Origin: an uncultured Leptotrichia sp.
Lineage (GTDB): Bacteria > Fusobacteriota > Fusobacteriia > Fusobacteriales > Leptotrichiaceae
NCBI GenBank assembly: GCA_938017765.1
Contig: CALIJH010000132.1
Span: 1-12,175, forward strand
Reading direction: 5' to 3'
Length of the DNA: 12,175 bases
Each line of letters starts with the position of its first letter. Positions within the stretch are counted from its first letter, which is position 1. Positions 1-5,768 of this stretch are shown here, in pieces. The position numbers and the translations under genes are program-made. The notes beneath the pieces were generated by a model, which made no database searches, was not told where the DNA came from, and saw only the letters and a list, made by a program, of their open reading frames with translations.

Positions 1-367
1 GTGATCCTGTTTTAGGTTCCAATATTCTCATCCACGCCGCCTTAAAATCATTTGCAGTTATAGGGTCTCCGTTTGACCATTTTATTCCGTCTCTTAAATG
101 AAACGTCCATTTCATACCGTCAGGAGTCGATTCCCATTTTTCAGCGAGTCCTGCAGTAGGCTTTCCGTCTGCATTTCTTCTTAACAATCCTTCGGATATA
201 AGCTCATTTACTGTAGAACCTACTATATCTGTTGATAATTGGGGGTCTATGGACTGAGGCTCCTCACTTACGTTTATAATAAATTTCTTTCCTTTGGAAC
301 TTCCTCCTTTTCCTCCGCAGGCTAAAATCAATATCAGCATAAGCGATATTAAAAATATTTTTTTCAT
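1..367 (-). CDS. Peptide ABC transporter substrate-binding lipoprotein (OppA family), N-terminal part only
   Basis: The gene runs off the left edge; 122 N-terminal residues are visible. The protein starts with MKKIFLISLMLILILACGG, a type II signal peptide with lipobox LILAC, so the mature protein should be lipid-anchored at Cys17. The family-5 solute-binding signature follows (AEKWESTPDGMKWTFHLRDG, then KWSNGDPITANDF). The start at 367 is set by an AGGAGG site at 373-378, five bases upstream. Most visible residues match the N-terminus of the OppA at 616-2232; that copy has a slightly longer Gly/Ser/Lys linker after the lipid cysteine. By family, it should capture oligopeptides (or another ligand) outside the cytoplasmic membrane for an ABC importer. 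It has its own promoter and a hairpin leader, and a terminator separates it from the preceding oppA, so it is probably a separate transcription unit. Family assignment is firm; the ligand is unknown. Confidence 0.93.
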   Translation of the reverse strand, partial: MKKIFLISLMLILILACGGKGGSSKGKKFIINVSEEPQSIDPQLSTDIVGSTVNELISEGLLRRNADGKPTAGLAEKWESTPDGMKWTFHLRDGIKWSNGDPITANDFKAAWMRILEPKTGS

Positions 368-381
368 ACAATCCTCCTAAT

Positions 382-460
382 TAGAGCTGACCTGTAAGTT
401 AAAAATAATTGATACGACTACGTATATTAGTAATTTTTTTCAACTTTAAGACAGTCTCAT
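382..460. repeat. 79-bp imperfect hairpin, related to the ends of the 3827-3982 element
   Basis: The left arm (382-416) and right arm (421-460) are imperfect inverted complements. The core is ATACG / ACTA loop / CGTAT at 412-425. The left arm begins TAGAGCTGACCTGTAAG and the right arm, read as complement, begins ATGAGACTGTCTTAAAG. Both resemble the terminal repeats of the MITE-like element at 3827-3982, and TATATTAGTAA (423-433) is identical to 3942-3952. The element lies inside the predicted 5' leader of the partial oppA, between its promoter and its Shine-Dalgarno site (373-378), so the mRNA should fold into a long stem ending about three bases before the ribosome site. The inverted repeat is directly visible. 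Its origin as a shrunken MITE and any regulatory effect are inference. Confidence 0.7.
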
Positions 461-480
461 CTGTATTTTTATACTAATTT

Positions 481-509
481 ATTATATATTCTTTTTATTT
501 TTTATGCAA
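481..509 (-). promoter_or_regulatory. Predicted sigma-70 promoter of the partial oppA
   Basis: On the minus strand the sequence reads TTGCAT (504-509), a 17-bp spacer, then a perfect TATAAT (481-486). Transcription would start near 474, giving a leader of about 107 nt that includes the 382-460 hairpin. The -35 box matches the consensus only in its TTG. Confidence 0.6.
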
Positions 510-560
510 CTATTTGTTATATGTTTGATGATAAAAATTATAAATTATCTGAATATACAA

Positions 561-592
561 AAAGAGAGATATTTCATAAAATATCTCTCTTT
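561..592 (-). terminator. Rho-independent terminator after the OppA gene at 616-2232
   Basis: A perfect 14-bp stem (AAAGAGAGATATTT at 561-574 with its complement at 579-592) has a 4-base loop. It starts 24 bp past the stop codon at 616. Read on the minus strand, the stem ends in a run of five T. The opposite strand also has a T-rich tail, so the hairpin could work in both directions. Confidence 0.82.
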
Positions 593-615
593 CTTTTCCA
601 GTCTTATAAATTTTA

Positions 616-2232
616 CTATTTTTCAACATCAATATTTCTAAGTATATACTGTCCACCTATCGCAGTTATATCCAATCCTTTTACTTTAGGGTTTATAAGA
701 TAATTTTGTACTCTGTTTCTTAATACAAGTACCGGAGTCTCTTCAGCGATTATTCCTTCCAGTTCTATCATAGCAGGTACTCTGACGGACTGGTCTGACG
801 TACTTTTTATTTTTCTTAACAGCTCATCGTATTTAGGGTTGGAGTAAGAGCCGTAGTTATTTCCTCCGTCTGTTACAAATAAATCCAGATAAGTAACAGG
901 GTCTTTAAAGTCTCCCAGCCATCCTGCCAGTACAAGGTCAAAATCTTTTTGTTTCATTCTCTGAACTCTTTCCTGAAAAGTCAGGGCACTCAGTTGTAAA
1001 TCTATTCCTAAATTCTTTCTTAAACTTTCCTGCACATATTCGGCAATTACTTTATTATCCACATTATCATTAAATACCATATCGAGAGTAGGCACTTTAT
1101 CCATTCCCAGTTCTTTCAGCCCTTCTGCCAATAACTTTTTAGCTTCTTCCACATTGTACCCCGGCAACGAAGTCGGTACTTCTTCTGCAAAATCTTTTTG
1201 AAGTCCGTTCAATCCTATTCCTCCCGGTGTGAAAGTTTTAGGATTTATTCCTATACCGTTTAATACAGTATTTATAAGTTCATCTCTGTTTACAGCCATT
1301 GATATTGCTTTTCTCACTTTAGCATTACTCAATACTTTTGATTTATCTTTTGTATTCAATATTATATAACTTACTGAACCGTCATTTTTTTTGATTAATT
1401 TAGGACTGTCCTTAAATTCTTTTGCCTGTTCAGTCGTAATTTCGGAAAAATCTATTTCACCATTTTTGAAAGCATTTAATGCAGCTCCGCTATCTGAAAT
1501 AAATTTATATACAATTTTATCCACTTTTGTACTTGCATTGTCATAATAATTAGGATTTTTTTCAAATTCCATATCCGAATCATGAGTCCATTTTTTCAAT
1601 ACATAAGGTCCTGAAGATATTGTATTTTTAGCTTCAGTAAAATATTTTTCTCCCATTTCCTTAAAAAACTTTTCATTCAAAGGGGAATATGTTTTAAATG
1701 TAACCAAATCATCGAAATAAGGAGTAGGTGTTCCTAATTCCACTTCAAGAGTTTTATCATCTATCACTTTTATTCCTAAATCTTCGGCTTTTGCCTTTCC
1801 TGTGTTAAATTCTTCGGCATTTTTTATAGGATAAAGCATATAAGCATATTCCGAACTTGTTTTAGGGTCGAGGGCTCTCACCCATGCCGCTTTAAAGTCA
1901 TTTGCAGTTATAGGGTCTCCGTTTGACCATTTCAATCCGTCTCTTAAATGAAATGTCCATTTCATACCGTCAGGAGTAGACTCCCATTTCTCAGCAAGTC
2001 CCGCTTCAGGTTTTCCGCTAACAGTTCTTCTCAATAATCCTTCGGATATAAGCTCATTTACTGTAGAACCTACTATATCTGTAGTTATTTGAGGGTCTAT
2101 CGAGTTAGGTTCCGCATTTACATTCATAGTAAATGTCTTACCGGCTCCGCTTCCTCCTTTTTCACTGCCGCCTTTTCCTCCGCAGGCTAAAATAACTAAT
2201 AGCATTGATAATGCTAATAAAATTTTTTTCAT
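616..2232 (-). CDS. Peptide ABC transporter substrate-binding lipoprotein (OppA/SBP_bac_5 family)
   Basis: The gene encodes 538 residues, the usual length for OppA/MppA-type proteins. A lipoprotein signal peptide (MKKILLALSMLLVILAC) places the lipidated cysteine at residue 17, followed by a flexible Gly/Ser/Lys linker to about residue 32. The family-5 signature spans about residues 80-102 and is followed by WSNGDPITANDF (102-113). The rest has the typical two-lobe layout, including the conserved stretches SSGPYVLKKW and KVRKAISMAVNRDEL. The start at 2232 has an AGGAGG at 2244-2249, 11 bases upstream. By family it binds peptides and delivers them to an OppBCDF-like importer, but no permease or ATPase gene is present here. 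It is the closest visible paralogue of the partial gene at the left edge and is also clearly related to the gene at 4109-5701. A terminator follows its stop codon. Confidence 0.96.
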   Translation of the reverse strand: MKKILLALSMLLVILACGGKGGSEKGGSGAGKTFTMNVNAEPNSIDPQITTDIVGSTVNELISEGLLRRTVSGKPEAGLAEKWESTPDGMKWTFHLRDGLKWSNGDPITANDFKAAWVRALDPKTSSEYAYMLYPIKNAEEFNTGKAKAEDLGIKVIDDKTLEVELGTPTPYFDDLVTFKTYSPLNEKFFKEMGEKYFTEAKNTISSGPYVLKKWTHDSDMEFEKNPNYYDNASTKVDKIVYKFISDSGAALNAFKNGEIDFSEITTEQAKEFKDSPKLIKKNDGSVSYIILNTKDKSKVLSNAKVRKAISMAVNRDELINTVLNGIGINPKTFTPGGIGLNGLQKDFAEEVPTSLPGYNVEEAKKLLAEGLKELGMDKVPTLDMVFNDNVDNKVIAEYVQESLRKNLGIDLQLSALTFQERVQRMKQKDFDLVLAGWLGDFKDPVTYLDLFVTDGGNNYGSYSNPKYDELLRKIKSTSDQSVRVPAMIELEGIIAEETPVLVLRNRVQNYLINPKVKGLDITAIGGQYILRNIDVEK

Positions 2233-2281
2233 TTTACTTTTTTCCTCCTAATTTATTTGATACATTTGTTTTTGTTTTTTT

Positions 2282-2310
2282 ATTATACATTATAAATTTG
2301 AAAATTTCTA
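2282..2310 (-). promoter_or_regulatory. Possible promoter for the OppA gene at 616-2232
   Basis: Two overlapping -10-like TATAAT boxes occur on the minus strand (2282-2287 and 2289-2294), 50-60 bp upstream of the start codon. No convincing -35 box lies 16-18 bp further upstream (TAGAAA at 2305-2310 is poor). The remainder of 2233-2414 is plain AT-rich sequence with no gene and no strong hairpin that I can see. Confidence 0.3.
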
Positions 2311-2414
2311 TAATTATCACACTTTATATAAATACATTTTATATATTGGTTGTATTTATAAAAAAGATACTATATTTTTTATTCTACTATTCTATATTTA
2401 ATTATATTCGACTG

Positions 2415-2606
2415 TTTTCAAACTCATTTGTTCTCAATTTTACTTCTCTTTAAATACTGTCATCTCCAAATTCAGCTGTTTTTAAGTTTATTTATTTTCA
2501 AGGCTGGTCATTTTTAAATTTACTCATTTCCAAGTCTGATTATTTTCAAGTTTACTCATTTCCAAGTCTGATTATTTTTAAATTCAATTATTTTGAGAAC
2601 AGATTT
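2415..2606. repeat. Twelve-unit, strictly 16-bp-phased degenerate tandem array
   Basis: The stretch divides without gaps into twelve 16-bp units. Examples are TTTTCAAGGCTGGTCA (2495), TTTTTAAATTTACTCA (2511), TTTCCAAGTCTGATTA (2527 and 2559, identical) and TTTTCAAGTTTACTCA (2543). Units alternate in similarity, giving a stronger 32-bp super-period at 2511-2574. Units at the left end (2415-2478) are more diverged. The array begins three bases past the stop codon at 2609 of the amidotransferase-like gene, so it forms that gene's 3' untranslated region or the spacer before the next oppA. The minus strand is purine-rich (consensus near TTGAAAATRARTAAAC). A period of 16 is not a multiple of three, so it is not coding repeat sequence. 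Function is unknown. Confidence 0.85.
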
Positions 2607-2608
2607 TG

Positions 2609-3457
2609 TTACAGTTTTCTTATTAATTTTTTTACTTCTTCCCACAACTCGTTTCCATAATTTTCATTCAATCTGTCATAGAGTTTCAGCTCATCTTTCA
2701 GTTCTTCTTCCGCAGCCGTTTTTACGACTAATTCATTATAAGGCTCTTTCTGCAACTCAAAATGCACACTTGAGAGAAGATAATTTCCTTTGCCTATTTC
2801 CCCTTTAATCACGGCTGGTAATCCGCTATCAAACCTTGCGATAACCTTATAAGAATTATCATCTTGAGAGTCAACTATAAACGCAGGACCTCCATGATAA
2901 TAAAATTCACATTTTTTTGGAATATTTTTCAGAGATTTTTTTTGAAAAAAATTTTTTTCAGCCTTTATTTCAAGTTTTGATTCAGTTTTTATTTTCGTTT
3001 CTAAAAATTCTTTTTCAAAATTTAAAGGTACAAAAGCCTTTGCTTTTACGCTTTCACTGAAATAAACGTTGCCTGTCAGTTCAGGCAGGGAGCCTCTGGC
3101 AATTCCCTTGAAAAAACCCAGTTCCCATGTGTCTTTCACGTCATATTCTTCTCCATGAAACTCAAGACGTGTGCAGGCATAATAAGCTCCCGCACATATT
3201 CCTAAATAAGTTCCGCCATTTTCTACAAAACGGCGAATTTTCCGATTTCCCTCTCCATTAAGTTTTTCACAGTAAGGATTTGCCGCTCCTCCGGGCATTA
3301 TAATCATTATAGCCTCATCAAGAGTATTTTTCAGAATATCTTCCGCATAAATCTTTTTTGCGGGAAATCCCAATTTATTTTCACAAGCCTGAATTAGCGA
3401 AGCGACCCCTACTCTGCTTGTTCCCTTATCAGCATAGACAAGTATATTTTTACCCAT
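2609..3457 (-). CDS. Class I glutamine-amidotransferase-like protein with BPL_N-type domain
   Basis: The protein has 282 residues, no signal peptide and a Rossmann-like start (KNILVYADKGTS, residues 3-14). IIMPGGAANPY (52-62) and the nucleophile elbow YLGICAGAYYA (84-94) put the reactive cysteine at residue 88. YYHGGPAF (186-193) and SSVHFE (229-234) follow; His232 and Glu234 fit the His-x-Glu of the class I amidotransferase triad. This arrangement matches the biotin-protein-ligase N-terminal family (BPL_N), which is fused to biotin ligase in fungi but stands alone in bacteria, where its reaction is not known. A lysine-rich insertion covers about residues 149-182. No biotin-ligase catalytic domain is present. 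The start is supported by AAGGAG at 3465-3470. The gene lies between oppA paralogues; no functional link is shown. Domain call is good, biochemical role unknown. Confidence 0.85.
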   Translation of the reverse strand: MGKNILVYADKGTSRVGVASLIQACENKLGFPAKKIYAEDILKNTLDEAIMIIMPGGAANPYCEKLNGEGNRKIRRFVENGGTYLGICAGAYYACTRLEFHGEEYDVKDTWELGFFKGIARGSLPELTGNVYFSESVKAKAFVPLNFEKEFLETKIKTESKLEIKAEKNFFQKKSLKNIPKKCEFYYHGGPAFIVDSQDDNSYKVIARFDSGLPAVIKGEIGKGNYLLSSVHFELQKEPYNELVVKTAAEEELKDELKLYDRLNENYGNELWEEVKKLIRKL

Positions 3458-3478
3458 ATTATTTCTCCTTCGAAATTA

Positions 3479-3563
3479 TTTAAACCTTAATATTGTTTAA
3501 ATTTCTATATCATTTAAATCTTTATATTCTTCAAATCCAAATATCCTTTAAATTCAGGAAATC
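3479..3563. repeat. Five-unit 17-bp-phased tandem array in the leader of the amidotransferase-like gene
   Basis: TTTAAA (once TTCAAA) recurs at exactly 17-bp steps, at 3479, 3496, 3513, 3530 and 3547. The bases between are similar (approximately TTTAAATCTTTATATTC). On the minus strand the unit reads roughly GATTTAAAnnATATnnA. The array ends nine bases before the Shine-Dalgarno site at 3465-3470, so it would be part of the 5' leader. It resembles the 16-bp arrays at 2415-2606 and 3986-4113 in composition and unit size. Confidence 0.75.
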
Positions 3564-3826
3564 ATCATTACATATAGTTATTACATATAGAAATATGAAC
3601 ATTTACAACTTTTTTTCTATTATCAATTTATCTTTTGTTATAATATAAAAATTATTTTTTTACTATAAAACTTCCTAATTTTATTTAGTTATATAAGAAT
3701 TTAGCTGTATAATGATACTGTATATTTCTTTTTATATTATTACAAATTTTTTTCAAAATTATATATACTATTTCAAATTATATATTATTTCAAAAATTCC
3801 GGAACATAAAAATCCAAAATTAAAAA
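3564..3826. other. AT-rich non-coding spacer with a weak promoter candidate
   Basis: No gene is visible. A minus-strand promoter candidate for the amidotransferase-like gene reads TTGTAA (3603-3608), 17 bp, TGTAAT (3580-3585). The -10 region lies in a short direct repeat, TTACATATAG twice, 13 bp apart. Further right, TTTCAAA recurs at 3751, 3771 and 3788 with similar AT-rich sequence between, a loose 17- to 20-bp repeat. Nothing else stands out. Confidence 0.4.
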
Positions 3827-3982
3827 TAGAGGCTATCTCATAAGGTAAATAAAATTACTAAATCATAAATTTTATATATTTTACTATTTTTATAAAATCA
3901 ATAAAAATAACGTATTTTGATTTTTAAAAATATACAATATTTATATTAGTAAAATTATTTTTGACTTATAAGACACCCTCTA
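3827..3982. mobile_element. MITE-like non-coding element with terminal inverted repeats
   Basis: The element is about 156 bp. The left end TAGAGGCTATCTCATAAG (3827-3844) and the complement of the right end, TAGAGGGTGTCTTATAAG (3965-3982), are imperfect terminal inverted repeats. The match continues inward through AT-rich sequence to TTACTAA, about 35 bp per arm. The outer TA on both sides would fit a TA target-site duplication, as made by IS630/Tc1-like transposases, but TA is cheap evidence in AT-rich DNA. There is no coding capacity, so it would need a transposase from elsewhere. It lies 126 bp past the stop of the OppA gene at 4109 and, read on the minus strand, is followed by TATTTTTAA, so it could also act as that operon's terminator. 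Confidence 0.6.
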
Positions 3983-3985
3983 TTA

Positions 3986-4113
3986 TTTAACATTTAATTT
4001 TTTCAATCTTCATTTTTTTTAATACTTATTCTCTTTAATTTCTATTTTCTTAGATATTTACTTTCTTTAGCATTTATTTTTAATAACACTTATTTTCTTC
4101 GATATTTATTATT
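3986..4113. repeat. 16-bp-phased AT-rich tandem array at the 3' end of an oppA gene
   Basis: Successive 16-bp blocks from 4018 are TTTAATACTTATTCTC, TTTAATTTCTATTTTC, TTAGATATTTACTTTC, TTTAGCATTTATTTTT, AATAACACTTATTTTC and TTCGATATTTATTATT, with two weaker blocks before them. The minus-strand consensus is close to GAAAATAAATATTAAA. The last block overlaps the stop codon (4109-4111) of the adjacent OppA gene. Low complexity makes the outer limits uncertain. Confidence 0.6.
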
Positions 4114-5701
4114 TCTGAATATAAGTCTTATCAAGCAGATAATCTTTCCCTATAGGATTAAATCCTATATCTTTTACTCTCGGATTTATAATTTTTGTCT
4201 GTTTTCTGTTATACAGCAATCCGACAGGCATATCTTCAGCTATAATTTTTTCCATTTTTATCATTGCATCTACTCTTGCTTTTTTATCGGCAGATGTTTT
4301 CACAAAATTTACGAGTTTGTCATATTCAGGATTTAAATATTGAGAGTAGTTATTTCCGTTAGTCGATTCAAATCTGTCAAGATAGGAAATCGCATCCCTG
4401 TAATCCCCTGCATATCCTGCAAATGCCATATCAAAATCTTTCTGTTCCATTCTTGCAAGTCTTTCTTTAAATGTCATTGAAGACAGACCTATCTCCACTC
4501 CCAGATTTTTTCTCCAGTTTTCCTGCACATATTCGGCAATTGCTTTATTATTACCCGAATCATTGAATATCATCTCAAGTTTAGGCAATTGAGTAAGTCC
4601 CAGCTCTTTCAGTCCTTCCGCTAAAAGTTTTTTAGCTTTTTCAGGGTTAAATTTAGGAAATACTTCTCCCGCTTCTACAGCAAAATCTTTTTCAAATCCT
4701 TTTATACCTGTATCTTTAGGAGTATAAGTATACGCAGCACCTCCTACGCCGTTTAATACTCCTTTTATCATTTCTTCCTTATCTATCGACATCGATAGAG
4801 CCTGTCTTATTTTTTTATTGCTCAATACTTTATTTTTCATATTATATACTACATAAAATACCGAGCCGTCATTTACATATCTTAGACGAGGGTCATCCTT
4901 AAAATCCCTTGCCTGTTCGGTAGATAAGTTTGTTACATCTATTTCGCCATTTTTGAATGCATTCAAATCAGCAGTTGCATCATTTATAAATTTGACTTGT
5001 ACTCTCTCAAGTTTTATATTATCGGCATTCCAGTAATTAGGATTTTTTTCAAATATTATATCCGAATCCCGAGTCCATTTTTTTAGAATATATGCTCCTG
5101 ACGAAATTGAAGTATCTACAGATGTCATATATTTATCTTTCACTTTATCGTAAAATTTCTGATTTTGAGGTAAGTATGTCTGTATACGTACCATTGAATC
5201 AAAGAAAGGAACAGGTGCTTTCAATGTAACTTCCAGTGTATAATCGTCTACTACCTTTATACCTACATCTTCGGCTTTTGCTTTTTCTTTGTTATACTCT
5301 TCGGCATTTTTTATAGGATAAAGCATAAAAGCATATTCAGCCGCAGTAGCAGGATTAAGTCCTCTCAGCCATGCTGCTTTAAAATCATTCGCAGTTATAG
5401 GATCTCCATTTGACCATTTTGCATTTTTTCTCAAATGAAATGTCCATACAAGCCCGTCCGAAGAAGTTTCCCATTTTTCAGCAACTCCTGGAAGAGATTC
5501 TCCATTATCTCCTTCCCTTGTAAGTCCCTCTCCTATCAGAGAATCTACAAATTCTCCGGTAGAGTCATTTGCCAACTGAGGGTCGTAAGATTTTCCCTCT
5601 TCTTTAAGGTTCAAAAGAAGTGTCCCCTCTGAATTTGACCCTTTTCCGCAGGATAAAATCAGTACAAGTAGTAATAAGGCAGTTAATAAATTTTTTTTCA
5701 T
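4109..5701 (-). CDS. Peptide ABC transporter substrate-binding lipoprotein (OppA/SBP_bac_5 family)
   Basis: The gene encodes 530 residues. The signal peptide MKKNLLTALLLLVLILSC carries a lipobox with cysteine at residue 18. The family-5 signature (AEKWETSSDGLVWTFHLRKN) is followed by KWSNGDPITANDF and by FMLYPIKNAEEYNKEKAKAE, nearly the same as in the OppA at 616-2232, its closest complete paralogue here. The conserved KIRQALSMSIDKEEM stretch, corresponding to KVRKAISMAVNRDEL in that copy, is present. The start at 5701 is supported by AAGGGG at 5710-5715. The upstream oppA stop is only 67 bp away with no clear terminator, so the two are probably co-transcribed from a promoter near 7443. It should act as the extracytoplasmic peptide receptor for an importer encoded elsewhere. 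Binding-lobe residues differ from the paralogues, which suggests another ligand preference (inference). Confidence 0.96.
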   Translation of the reverse strand: MKKNLLTALLLLVLILSCGKGSNSEGTLLLNLKEEGKSYDPQLANDSTGEFVDSLIGEGLTREGDNGESLPGVAEKWETSSDGLVWTFHLRKNAKWSNGDPITANDFKAAWLRGLNPATAAEYAFMLYPIKNAEEYNKEKAKAEDVGIKVVDDYTLEVTLKAPVPFFDSMVRIQTYLPQNQKFYDKVKDKYMTSVDTSISSGAYILKKWTRDSDIIFEKNPNYWNADNIKLERVQVKFINDATADLNAFKNGEIDVTNLSTEQARDFKDDPRLRYVNDGSVFYVVYNMKNKVLSNKKIRQALSMSIDKEEMIKGVLNGVGGAAYTYTPKDTGIKGFEKDFAVEAGEVFPKFNPEKAKKLLAEGLKELGLTQLPKLEMIFNDSGNNKAIAEYVQENWRKNLGVEIGLSSMTFKERLARMEQKDFDMAFAGYAGDYRDAISYLDRFESTNGNNYSQYLNPEYDKLVNFVKTSADKKARVDAMIKMEKIIAEDMPVGLLYNRKQTKIINPRVKDIGFNPIGKDYLLDKTYIQK

Positions 5702-5768
5702 TTATTTATCCCCTTTCAGAATAAATCTATTTTATATTTTTTGATTTAACTCATTTTTGCTTATTAAT

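Noticed and set aside
368..480. Riboswitch or T-box in the leader of the partial oppA
   Set aside because: The leader is dominated by a single long imperfect hairpin related to a dispersed repeat. I see no conserved riboswitch core, T-box motif or anti-terminator/terminator pair.
2205..2453. Plus-strand 82-codon frame in the spacer upstream of an oppA
   Set aside because: It overlaps the oppA start and runs through AT-rich spacer. The Phe/Ile/Leu-rich translation reflects composition, and there is no ribosome site.
2415..2606. CRISPR array
   Set aside because: Units are 16 bp, contiguous and degenerate, with no unique spacers of regular length between constant repeats and no cas genes nearby.
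3827..3982. A complete insertion sequence
   Set aside because: There is no transposase frame or remnant between the terminal repeats; at about 156 bp it can only be a non-autonomous element.
5702..5768. Another 16-bp array or a terminator between the two adjacent oppA genes
   Set aside because: Only two or three vague AT-rich blocks can be lined up, and no stem longer than a few bases with a T run was found. Read-through from the upstream oppA is more likely.
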